A DNA stretch of 5,694 nucleotides from Candidatus Bathyarchaeota archaeon (GCA_029907045.1 JARYMR010000092.1:1-5694); one strand, 5' to 3'. Shown: positions 1 through 5,694, counted from the first letter of the stretch. The notes: generated from the letters alone by a model not told the origin. A program made the numbers and translations.

Positions 1-85
1 AGAGTTTAAACCGAGTATGTTCTAAATCGACCGCACTAAAAATATGGGTTAATGTTGGAGTGATTGAAACAGAAGAATTTGGTTT
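1..85. other. EF-2 3' flank, no gene seen
   Basis: This stretch lies beyond the EF-2 stop codon at the left edge of the window. I see no open frame with family resemblance, no tRNA T-arm and no strong hairpin. On the minus strand, about 40 bases past the EF-2 stop, there is a short T run (five T, plus-strand positions 38-42) that could weakly serve as an archaeal U-tract terminator. It is too short to call with confidence. Confidence 0.4.
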
Positions 86-2302
86 TTAGGCTTCTTCGTA
101 GAATTCTTCTGGTTTTGGTGGTGTGGGGCTTAAGCCTCTGCGTTTGCGTATTTGGGCTATTATTTCGGCTTGCATTGATTCTGGAACAGGTGCCCATCTG
201 CTGAATTGTGTTGCCCAGAAGGCTCTTCCTTGTGTTGATGAGCGTAGTTCGTCTGCTAGTCCGAAGGATTCGGCTACTGGCATTTCGGCTTTGACTATTA
301 CCATGTCTTCTTCGTTTATCATGTCTAATATTTTTCCTCGGCGTTTTTGTACTATAGCGATGACATTGCTTACGAATTGGTTTGGAACTTTGCATTCGAA
401 GTTTAGGATGGGTTCTAAAAGTTTCGGGTCGCTTAGGAGGAAGCTGCACCATATGGGGCGCCATGTCATTGGGAGTATTTGGGCTGGTCCTCTATGTACT
501 GGGTCTTCGTGGACTAGGATGTCTTCTAAGTTAACTTTTAACCCATAGGCTGGTTCTTTTGCTAAAACTGATGTGTAGACGGCTTCGCGGAAGCCAGATT
601 TTACGTGGTCTATGATTTCTTCGACGTATTGTCTTCCCTTTATTCTGTTGACTAATATGTTTGTGCCTTCTATGGCTATGACGTTGCGGGCGTCGTCGGT
701 TGACCATCCGAACTGTTTTAGAATTTTTTGTCTTTCGTCTCGGGTTTGCATTTCATTGATTTTTCCTGTTCTTATGGCTTCGATGACTTCTTCTGGTAAT
801 TTTTCTATTGTCACCCATAGTCTGTTGTGTTTGTTGGGGCTTTTGCCCATTATTGCTGGTCCTTTGTAGTCGTGGCTTATTGTTTCACGGTAAATTACTA
901 TGGGTTTGCTTATTTTCACTTTTAATCCTGCTTCTTGCATTCTGTAGGCTGTGACTTCTAAGTGGAGTTCACCCATGCCGCTTAGAAGGTATTCTCCGCT
1001 TTCCTTGTTTATTATGAAATGGAGGTTTGGGTCTTCTAATGTTAGTTTGTGTATGACTTTGTCGAAGAGTGGTAAGTCTTTTACGTCTTCTGGTTCTACT
1101 GCAACTGTGACTACTGGGTCTGAAACATATTTTAATCCTTCAAATGGTTGTGTTGCCACGCCTTCTTCTGCGACGGTTTCGCCCACGTGAATTGATGGTA
1201 ACCCGGACAAGGCTGCTATGTTTCCCGCTGGAATTTCGTCTACAATGACTCTGTCTGCCGCCATGCTCATGTAAACTTGCTGGATTGTTCCCTTTTGACG
1301 GCTGTTTATGAGGCTGACGGTTTTTCCTTTTTTCACTGTGCCGCTGAAAACTCTTCCTATGGCGATGACTCCGCTGTGGGGGTCAACTTCTATTGTTGTT
1401 ATGCACATGAGGAGGGGTCCGTTTGGGTCAACTTTTGCCATGGCTTTGCCTACTGGGCTGTTCACGTTTCCAGGCCAGATTTGAGTTTGTCTGTATGGTT
1501 GTGCTTCTATCGGGTTTGGCAAGTGTTCACAGAACATGTCAAGTATTGGCTCGTATAATGGTGCTTTTTTGCTTAGGGCATCCACCTTTTTTGCAATTTC
1601 GTCTGGTTCTCCTGCATAAGCATCGATGATTTCTTGGAAGGTTATGCCCTTTACTTTCATGTGGGGTAGGTTCAGTCCCCATTTGTGGAGGGCTGAGCCA
1701 AAGGCTACACGTCCATCTTCAACTTTAACCTGCCAGTCCTTTTTGTGTTCTGGTGGTGCATACTTTTCTATGAGGCTGTTTATTCGTACAATTATTTTTG
1801 CAAATTTTCGCTGTATCTCTTCTGGGGTTAGTTTTATCTCTTTTATGAGTCTGTCAACCTTATTTATGAAAAGAATTGGTTTAACCCTCTCTCGAAGGGC
1901 TTGCATCAAAACTGTTTCAGTCTGTGTCATGGGACCTTCTACGGCGTCAACAACCACAAGTGCGCCGTCTACAGCGCGAAGACTTCGGGTTACTGCTCCA
2001 CTGAAGTCTATGTGCCCCGGTGTGTCAATTAGGTTTATGAGGTGTTCTTTTCCATTGTAAGTGTGAACCATGCTTATGTTGGAAGCGAAAACCGTCATCT
2101 GTCTTTTCTGTTCCAGTTCCCAACTGTCTAGGTAAAGCTGTTGCCCCGCTCTTTGTTCGCTTATGATGCCAGCGGCGGCTAAGAGACTGTCTGAAAGCGT
2201 GGTTTTCCCGTGGTCTACGTGGGCTATTATGCTTGTGTTTCTAATTATTTCTGGGTTGTTCATCAGCTTGATGATGTCTTCAATTTGCCTATAACGTCCC
2301 AT
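86..2302 (-). CDS. fusA: Archaeal elongation factor 2 (aEF-2)
   Basis: This is translation elongation factor 2, the cytosolic GTPase that moves tRNAs and mRNA through the ribosome after peptide-bond formation. The protein has 738 residues, a normal length for archaeal EF-2. The G domain shows the P-loop AHVDHGKT (27-34), DTPGH (93-97) and NKVD (147-150). Domain II contains IPAGNIAALSGL, and domain III contains SGMGELHLEV. Domain IV carries HEDPVHRG, whose second histidine (His603, codon 494-496) is the expected diphthamide site. The tail KPEEF is typical of the family. The ATG at 2302 gives the usual short lysine/arginine-containing N-terminus before IRNTSIIAHVDHGKT and has GAGG upstream. Two oddities are visible. 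Switch I reads EQKRQMTV where most translational GTPases have RGITI, with the key threonine (Thr70) kept. The diphthamide loop is flanked by unusual residues. Codons are strongly C- or A-ending, unlike the other genes here, which fits high expression. The family call is certain. Whether it is the main EF-2 or a second paralogue cannot be told from this window. Confidence 0.97.
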   Translation of the reverse strand: MGRYRQIEDIIKLMNNPEIIRNTSIIAHVDHGKTTLSDSLLAAAGIISEQRAGQQLYLDSWELEQKRQMTVFASNISMVHTYNGKEHLINLIDTPGHIDFSGAVTRSLRAVDGALVVVDAVEGPMTQTETVLMQALRERVKPILFINKVDRLIKEIKLTPEEIQRKFAKIIVRINSLIEKYAPPEHKKDWQVKVEDGRVAFGSALHKWGLNLPHMKVKGITFQEIIDAYAGEPDEIAKKVDALSKKAPLYEPILDMFCEHLPNPIEAQPYRQTQIWPGNVNSPVGKAMAKVDPNGPLLMCITTIEVDPHSGVIAIGRVFSGTVKKGKTVSLINSRQKGTIQQVYMSMAADRVIVDEIPAGNIAALSGLPSIHVGETVAEEGVATQPFEGLKYVSDPVVTVAVEPEDVKDLPLFDKVIHKLTLEDPNLHFIINKESGEYLLSGMGELHLEVTAYRMQEAGLKVKISKPIVIYRETISHDYKGPAIMGKSPNKHNRLWVTIEKLPEEVIEAIRTGKINEMQTRDERQKILKQFGWSTDDARNVIAIEGTNILVNRIKGRQYVEEIIDHVKSGFREAVYTSVLAKEPAYGLKVNLEDILVHEDPVHRGPAQILPMTWRPIWCSFLLSDPKLLEPILNFECKVPNQFVSNVIAIVQKRRGKILDMINEEDMVIVKAEMPVAESFGLADELRSSTQGRAFWATQFSRWAPVPESMQAEIIAQIRKRRGLSPTPPKPEEFYEEA

Positions 2303-2313
2303 GGTTAAATCTT

Positions 2314-2319
2314 CCTCAC
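2314..2319 (-). promoter_or_regulatory. Ribosome binding site of EF-2
   Basis: The minus strand reads GTGAGG, ending 11 bases before the EF-2 ATG. GAGG matches the archaeal anti-Shine-Dalgarno core. The spacing is slightly long, but the site supports the chosen start and a leadered EF-2 mRNA. Confidence 0.5.
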
Positions 2320-2363
2320 GCTAATTAGATAGGATTTTTTGATGGAATATTCTGTTTTAGTTT

Positions 2364-2371
2364 CTTTAATC
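2364..2371 (-). promoter_or_regulatory. Candidate TATA box for EF-2
   Basis: The minus strand reads GATTAAAG here. Archaeal transcription usually starts about 25 bases downstream of the TATA centre, near 2341, which would leave a leader of about 39 bases containing the GAGG site. A competing candidate is the palindromic GTTATAAC at 2435-2442, which would give a leader of about 110 bases with the inverted repeat inside it. The sequence alone does not decide between them. Confidence 0.3.
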
Positions 2372-2377
2372 ATTGCT

Positions 2378-2416
2378 ATTTCGCTCTCTGAAAAGAGCTA
2401 CATGGAAGAGCGAAAT
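2378..2416. repeat. Perfect 10-bp inverted repeat upstream of EF-2
   Basis: ATTTCGCTCT (2378-2387) and AGAGCGAAAT (2407-2416) are exact reverse complements separated by 19 bases. A competing short hairpin can form between GCTCT (2383-2387) and AGAGC (2394-2398) with a 6-base loop, so the region could adopt two mutually exclusive stems. It lies between the small upstream minus-strand gene and EF-2, about 75 bases before the EF-2 ATG. No T run follows it directly in the EF-2 direction, so an intrinsic terminator is less likely than an operator or a leader-RNA structure. The repeat is directly visible; its role is not known. Confidence 0.7.
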
Positions 2417-2444
2417 GTAACCTATTAACTTTTTGTTATAACTC

Positions 2445-2903
2445 TTATTCCATTAATGTAATCATTTTTTCTGCGGTTTCCTTATCTATGTAAAAGCCTC
2501 CTCGGGCTAACCTGTTAACGCCTAAAAGCAAGCGAGCATTACCAAGCGGTATGGGGTTAGCGGCTTCTAGAAGATTTTTGAATCTTATAAAAGAAACTTG
2601 CTGTTTATCCTTAACAAATTGAAAATATTGTTCCCTAGAGCTTAAAACCGATTCCTTGCCATGTTCTTTCCATAACTCTTCAGCTTTTCCAACCTTTCTT
2701 TCAATGAACTCTGCATAACCACTTATCTCTCTAACTGGTTTTGAAACATAAAAGATGAGTAATGAAGCATTTTTGGGTGGTGCGCGCGGTCCGCCAACGT
2801 AAGAGTGCACTTGTTTTCCTTCGCGGCTAAGACGGCAGAATTCGCGCCACCATTTCTCCTTAATCATTATGACGAAAGCGTATTTTTCCTTCATTGAAAC
2901 CAC
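2445..2903 (-). CDS. Hypothetical PUA/ASCH-like protein (DUF365-like)
   Basis: This gene encodes a soluble 152-residue protein with no signal peptide or membrane segment. I do not recognise a defined function. The order of elements resembles small archaeal PUA-fold families (ASCH, EVE, DUF365). It has an N-terminal strand-helix (AFVIMIKEKWWREF), then a basic/proline loop (GGPRAPPK, about 38-44). A hydrophobic strand-turn-strand follows (SLLIFYVSKPVREISGYAEF, about 47-66), then a charged helix and a closing strand near 101-112 (QQVSFIRFKNLL). Such folds usually bind RNA or modified nucleic acid, so an RNA-linked role is inferred from fold and neighbours only. The start is uncertain: GTG at 2903 sits about 27 bases from a TATA-like element and would be leaderless, while the ATG at 2894 makes a protein 3 residues shorter. 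Neither has a Shine-Dalgarno site. The gene is divergent from the methyltransferase and codirectional with EF-2, 142 bases upstream of it, so cotranscription with EF-2 is possible. That it is a gene is fairly sure; the family assignment is tentative. Confidence 0.7.
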   Translation of the reverse strand: MVSMKEKYAFVIMIKEKWWREFCRLSREGKQVHSYVGGPRAPPKNASLLIFYVSKPVREISGYAEFIERKVGKAEELWKEHGKESVLSSREQYFQFVKDKQQVSFIRFKNLLEAANPIPLGNARLLLGVNRLARGGFYIDKETAEKMITLME

Positions 2904-2925
2904 GTTAATATGCTGAATGTTTTAT

Positions 2926-2935
2926 CATTTAAGAT
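2926..2935. promoter_or_regulatory. Shared TATA-like element of the divergent promoter
   Basis: The plus strand here reads ATTTAAGAT within a T-rich stretch, and the minus strand reads CTTAAAT. The TTAA core is centred near 2930, about 27 bases from both the GTG at 2903 (minus) and the ATG at 2957 (plus). That is close to the archaeal TATA-to-start distance, so one A/T element, or two overlapping ones, may drive leaderless transcription both ways. Neither start has a Shine-Dalgarno site, which is consistent. A second weak plus-strand candidate is GTTAATATG at 2904-2912. Confidence 0.4.
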
Positions 2936-2956
2936 TTGTTGAAAACTTTTTATGAA

Positions 2957-3864
2957 ATGTTTGTTTATCATTCTTTGATGTCTGGAAAAGAATTTTTTGT
3001 AAACCGCTATGAAATGCTTGGCTGGAAATATGAGGATGTGAAGCTTAAACCAGCAATTAGAATAAACTCCATTAACGCCAAGGAAGAGAAAGTTGTCAAA
3101 AGACTGCAATATTTAGGTGTAGAGCTTGAGAAAATTCCTTTTCTAGAAAAAGGCTATTGGATTTTCCATTCAGAATTCTCTGTAGGCGCAACAACAGAAT
3201 ACCTTTTAGGCTATTACTCAATTCAAGAGGCGGCATCCCAAATTCCAGCAACACTATTCACAAATTTGAAAGACAAAATTGTCTTGGATGCTTGTGCGGC
3301 TCCTGGGGAAAGACCGTTCAATTAGCGGATTTAATGGGAAACAGTGGCGCAATTATAGCTTTAGATGTTAAATTGCAGAGGCTAACTGCTCTTTCGAACC
3401 AGCTTGAACGATGCCACGTAAAAAATGTCATAGTTTATAACTTGGATGCAAGGCATGCTTCAAAATTGAAAATAAAGTTTGATTGCATACTTTTGGATGT
3501 TCCATGTTCAGGTAACTTCTCTACGGATAAAGACTGGTTCAAACGTAGAACAATTAAAGATGTGGAGGAAAATGCGAAACGTCAAAAGGAAATGTTGACT
3601 GAAGCAGCGAAAGTTTTGAAGGATGATGGAGAGATAATCTATTCTACTTGCTCCCTTGAGCCTGAAGAAGACGAATTAAACATTGACTGGGCAATAAAAA
3701 ACCTTGGGCTTCGTGTTGAAAAAGCCAACTGTTATGGTGAATCTTCTCCGACCGAAATTTTCGGAAAAAAGCTTGACAGTCAAATAGAGAATTGCATGAG
3801 AATTTGGCCTGGAAAAACTCAAGGTTTCTTTGTCTGCAAACTCGAGAAGGATGTGCAAATGTGA
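2957..3864 (+). CDS. NOP2/Sun-family RNA m5C methyltransferase, frameshifted
   Basis: The gene resembles RsmB/NOP2/Sun (NSUN) SAM-dependent RNA cytosine-5 methyltransferases, which make m5C in rRNA or tRNA. It is split between two frames. The first (2957-3325) has the N-terminal AIRINSI and GYYSIQEAAS segments and runs into DACAAPG, then stops at TAG after PFN. The second continues from about 3307 with GKTVQLADLMG and runs to the TGA at 3862-3864. Adding one G to the GGGG at 3305-3308 restores DACAAPGGKT, the SAM-binding motif I, and a 302-residue protein of normal family length. Motif IV LLDVPCSGN (Cys184, codon 3505-3507) and motif VI STCSLEPEE with the catalytic Cys232 (codon 3649-3651) are both intact. 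The lack of decay elsewhere suggests a sequencing or assembly error rather than a dead gene. There is no PUA domain; the next gene, nip7, encodes one separately and is coupled by TGATG. ATG 2957 is chosen for its distance from the TATA-like element; TTG 2936 or 2939 and ATG 2978 are alternatives. The substrate cannot be told from the sequence. Confidence 0.9.
3305..3308 (+). other. Frameshift site: G missing from a G run
   Basis: The reading CCT GGG GAA AGA leaves the methyltransferase frame and meets TAG at 3323-3325. The family motif PGGKT needs CCT GGG GGA AAG ACC, which is the same sequence with five G instead of four. A one-base loss in a G homopolymer is the simplest explanation. It falls exactly in the SAM-binding loop, so if it is real the enzyme would be inactive. 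Confidence 0.88.
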
Positions 3865-4334
3865 TGAAACTTTTGAAAGAGTTTGTAAGCCAGTTTGGTG
3901 CAAGCATAAACCTAAACGAGAATCTCATAGCGAAGAGGGGAAATAGATACTTCCTTCTTAACGAGAAACTGAAAACTTTGGTTGGAGGCGGCTTCTTTTA
4001 CGCTGGAGTTTACCTTGGAAAAGTTAAAAATGGAAAGTTTTTCCCAAGTTTTAACCTTTTGTCGATGATTTCGGAGAAAAGGGTGAACAAAATTTTTGTT
4101 GATAAGCGTTCTGAGTGGCTTTTCATCTGTGGAAGAGACATATTCAAACGGGGAATAACGAAGGTTATGGGTTCAAAGAGAAAGGGTGATTATGCGCTTA
4201 TTTTAAACCAGTATGGCGAGTGCATGGGCTTTGGCAAAATATTATGCAATTTGGATGAGATTGCGGAAGGTGTTGCCGTGAAAAACATTTCTGACATTGG
4301 CGATTTTCTAAGAAGAGAAAAACACCAAACCTAA
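3864..4334 (+). CDS. nip7: Archaeal Nip7, PUA-domain ribosome biogenesis factor
   Basis: This gene encodes a 156-residue Nip7 homologue. Nip7 has an N-terminal alpha/beta domain followed by an RNA-binding PUA domain. In eukaryotes it is needed for 60S subunit maturation and pre-rRNA processing. Here the N-terminal domain covers about residues 1-75 (FVSQFGASI, then RYFLLNEKL, then FYAGVYLGKVKNGKF). The PUA domain follows from about 76 to 150: NKIFVDKRSEWLFICGRDIF, then GDYALILNQYGECMGFGKI. The ending DIGDFLRRE resembles the DIGEYVRHE tail of human Nip7. The length is right for archaeal members. The ATG at 3864 is chosen over an in-frame ATG at 3792 because it starts where family proteins start and overlaps the upstream stop as TGATG, implying translational coupling. 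The longer version would add 24 unrelated residues that overlap methyltransferase coding sequence. The stop overlaps that of the convergent hisS. A role in archaeal large-subunit assembly is inferred from the family. Confidence 0.9.
   Translation: MKLLKEFVSQFGASINLNENLIAKRGNRYFLLNEKLKTLVGGGFFYAGVYLGKVKNGKFFPSFNLLSMISEKRVNKIFVDKRSEWLFICGRDIFKRGITKVMGSKRKGDYALILNQYGECMGFGKILCNLDEIAEGVAVKNISDIGDFLRREKHQT
4311..4322 (-). terminator. Candidate U-tract terminator for hisS
   Basis: On the minus strand, about 10 to 20 bases past the hisS stop, the sequence reads TTTTTCTCTTCT. Archaeal termination often relies on such U-rich tracts without a hairpin. The tract lies inside the 3' end of nip7, so it may also simply reflect arginine/lysine/glutamate codons. 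Confidence 0.25.
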
Positions 4335-5617
4335 GCTATTTCCTCTATTATTTTTTCAATTTTCACAGTTTTCTGCTCTCTCTTTATCAAGTTTCGGAGA
4401 ACCACAGTTCCCTCTTTTAGTTCTTTTTCTCCAACTATTATGACATACTTTATTTTTCTTCTATCTGCGTCCTCTAATGCTTTAGTTATTTTTCGACCCA
4501 TAACCTCAACTTCTGCCGGTATATCCACATCCCTAAGCGTTCGTGAAATTTCCATAGCCTTTCCAACCAACTCCTCTTTTGTTGGAATCACCATAACCTT
4601 ATTTTCTTCCCTTTTCTCCAATGGAATTTTTTGAGTTTGCATAGCTAACATTATCCTATCTATTCCATGGGCTACCCCCACTGCGGGTGTGGGTTCGCCG
4701 CCGAACAATTCAATAAGCCTATCGTATCTTCCGCCTCCGCCTAAGGCTATATCTATTTCTGGCACAGTAACCTCAAAAATCATTCCCGTATAATATTCAA
4801 GTCCCCTCGCAAAACCAGCATCAACGGCTATGGCAATTTTGCTTTCGCTTTCCGAAACAAGTTTCAAAATTTCATAGAGATTTTTTACAGCAACCTCAGC
4901 TTTTTCGTAGTCTCCAACGTACTCTTTCATTCTTTTAACAGTTTCGAAAACGTTGCCGCCTTTAAGCTCTACCAATTTTTGGAGACTTTTTATGCATTTT
5001 TCTTTGACTCCTGAATCTTTGACCAAATTAAGGGCTTCATCATATAGTTTCTTGTCCATTAACTGCATGACTGCATTTTGTGTTTTCTCATCTAAATTTT
5101 CCTCTCTCATGATACCCCTTAAGACCCCAACATGTCCAATCTTGAATGTACAATTTCTAAGCCCAACACTTTTCATCAAACTGTTTGTAAGCATAAGTAT
5201 TTCAGCGTCTGCTTCGGGCTTGTCTGAACCCATCAACTCATAGTTTGATTGCCAAAACTCCCTATAACGTCCCCGTTGGGGCTCATCATAACGGTAAACG
5301 CTTCCCACAGAAAAAAGTCTTAAGGGTTTTGGCTCATTTTTTAAAGTGGTTGCAACAAGCCTAGCCACAGAAGCTGTAAACTCTGGGCGCAAAGCAACCA
5401 TGCGGTCGCCCAAATCTCTAAAGGCAAACATTCTGGAACGAATTTCTTCGCCAGTTTTTGCTGCCAAAAGCTCATAAGATTCTACCACTGGCGTTATTAT
5501 TTCTTGATATCCATAAAGCTCAGCCACTCGTCTTGCTTTTCCTTCAATATATTTCATTATTTTGGCTTCTTCTGGCAGGAAATCCCTCATTCCCCTAACA
5601 GTTTTAAATTGCGACAT
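4331..5617 (-). CDS. hisS: Histidyl-tRNA synthetase (HisRS)
   Basis: This is the class II synthetase that activates histidine with ATP and charges tRNA-His in the cytoplasm. The protein has 428 residues, a normal length. It begins with the family signature VRGMRDFLPEE (7-17). Motif 1 lies around YGYQEIITPVVE (35-46). Motif 2 runs from FSVGSVYRYDEPQRG to RYREFWQ (102-123). The insertion domain covers roughly 162-260. The histidine-binding segment ARGLEYYTG (270-278) follows, with Arg271 matching the catalytic arginine of HisRS, then GGGGRYDRL (293-301) and motif 3 AVGVAHGIDRIMLA (312-325). The C-terminal anticodon-binding domain (about 340-428) has the usual VMVIP start and YVIIVGEKELKEG segment. 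No key residue is missing, and the LALRPEF-type segment (VALRPEF, 74-80) marks it as catalytic HisRS rather than HisZ. The ATG at 5617 has GGAG seven bases upstream and a TATA-like element further up, so it appears to be transcribed from its own promoter. It converges on nip7 with overlapping stops. Confidence 0.98.
   Translation of the reverse strand: MSQFKTVRGMRDFLPEEAKIMKYIEGKARRVAELYGYQEIITPVVESYELLAAKTGEEIRSRMFAFRDLGDRMVALRPEFTASVARLVATTLKNEPKPLRLFSVGSVYRYDEPQRGRYREFWQSNYELMGSDKPEADAEILMLTNSLMKSVGLRNCTFKIGHVGVLRGIMREENLDEKTQNAVMQLMDKKLYDEALNLVKDSGVKEKCIKSLQKLVELKGGNVFETVKRMKEYVGDYEKAEVAVKNLYEILKLVSESESKIAIAVDAGFARGLEYYTGMIFEVTVPEIDIALGGGGRYDRLIELFGGEPTPAVGVAHGIDRIMLAMQTQKIPLEKREENKVMVIPTKEELVGKAMEISRTLRDVDIPAEVEVMGRKITKALEDADRRKIKYVIIVGEKELKEGTVVLRNLIKREQKTVKIEKIIEEIA
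4348..4364 (+). terminator. Candidate U-tract terminator for the methyltransferase-nip7 operon
   Basis: The plus strand reads TTATTTTTTCAATTTTC about 14 bases past the nip7 stop, with a run of six T at 4351-4356. This would fit an archaeal U-tract terminator. It lies within the 3' end of hisS, where it encodes Lys/Ile/Glu-rich sequence, so codon content alone could produce it. Confidence 0.3.
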
Positions 5618-5624
5618 GCCAATT

Positions 5625-5628
5625 CTCC
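5625..5628 (-). promoter_or_regulatory. Ribosome binding site of hisS
   Basis: The minus strand reads GATGGAGAATTGGC directly before the ATG. GGAG sits seven bases from the start codon, a good archaeal Shine-Dalgarno position that fixes the hisS start. Confidence 0.65.
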
Positions 5629-5677
5629 ATCATTTTAAGGTTAATTGCGAAACTGAATAGTAAAGATGCTGCGTACC

Positions 5678-5686
5678 TATTTTAAT
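5678..5686 (-). promoter_or_regulatory. Candidate TATA box for hisS
   Basis: The minus strand reads ATTAAAATA, preceded by the purine-rich GAAGAA that could act as a BRE. A start about 25 bases downstream, near 5656, would leave a leader of some 38 bases that includes the GGAG site. The position is plausible, but the window ends just upstream. Confidence 0.45.
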
Positions 5687-5694
5687 TTCTTCTC

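Noticed and set aside
12..36. tRNA 3' end at the left edge
   Set aside because: GTTCTAAATC resembles a T-loop, but the flanking bases do not form a five-base T stem and there is no acceptor stem partner.
123..2060. Several plus-strand open frames of 68-144 codons antisense to EF-2
   Set aside because: They lie wholly inside the EF-2 gene, show low-complexity Ser/Leu/Phe-rich translations expected from reversed EF-2 codons, and have no family resemblance or ribosome binding sites. EF-2 is unmistakable on the other strand.
2339..2392. C/D-box sRNA between the small PUA-like gene and EF-2
   Set aside because: TGATGG and CTGA occur at a suggestive spacing, but the C box lacks its final A and no good internal D'/C' pair is present.
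3157..3306. Second methyltransferase frame starting as its own gene at 3157
   Set aside because: The residues it would add before GKT do not match the family, whereas the other frame over the same bases encodes the expected N-terminal and motif I sequence.
3300..3325. Programmed -1 ribosomal frameshift in the methyltransferase
   Set aside because: The heptamer GGGAAAG is present, but its slippery phase corresponds to the downstream frame, so a -1 slip there would leave rather than enter the productive frame. In the upstream frame no X XXY YYZ site exists, and I see no obvious stimulatory structure. A missing base is simpler.
3792..3863. Longer nip7 starting at the upstream ATG
   Set aside because: The 24 extra residues overlap methyltransferase coding sequence in another frame and do not resemble Nip7; the TGATG-coupled ATG at 3864 fits the family start.
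4440..5243. Plus-strand open frames inside hisS
   Set aside because: They are antisense to a complete HisRS with all class II motifs and have no recognisable protein features of their own.

Overview
The window looks like chromosomal DNA from an archaeon. It carries archaeal elongation factor 2 with a diphthamide-loop histidine, a stand-alone archaeal-type Nip7, an archaeal-style histidyl-tRNA synthetase, TATA-like promoter elements and an apparently leaderless divergent gene pair. The EF-2 and the PUA-like hypothetical protein suggest a TACK lineage, perhaps Bathyarchaeia. That placement is inference from general sequence character and was not tested by any search.

Layout, left to right. Positions 1-85 are the 3' flank of EF-2 and hold no gene that I can see. 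The EF-2 gene (86-2302, minus) fills the left 40 percent. A 142-base leader or intergenic region (2303-2444) carries a perfect 10-bp inverted repeat, a Shine-Dalgarno-like site and candidate TATA elements. Upstream, on the same strand, is a small probable PUA/ASCH-fold protein of unknown function (2445-2903). A 53-base divergent promoter region separates it from a plus-strand pair: a NOP2/Sun-family RNA (cytosine-5) methyltransferase (2957-3864), broken by one missing G in its SAM-binding motif, and nip7 (3864-4334), joined by a TGATG stop/start overlap. The pair meets hisS (4331-5617, minus) tail to tail, with the two stop codons overlapping. hisS has a clear Shine-Dalgarno site and a TATA-like element near the right edge.

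All five genes concern translation or, probably, RNA binding. EF-2 drives ribosomal translocation, HisRS charges tRNA-His, the methyltransferase modifies rRNA or tRNA, and Nip7 is an RNA-binding ribosome-assembly factor. The translationally coupled methyltransferase-nip7 pair recalls eukaryotic Nop2 and Nip7, which both act on early large-subunit precursors. I found no mobile element, CRISPR array, RNA gene or defence system. This is a conserved housekeeping region, and the points worth checking are the frameshift, the unusual EF-2 switch I and diphthamide-loop flanks, and the regulatory sequence structures.
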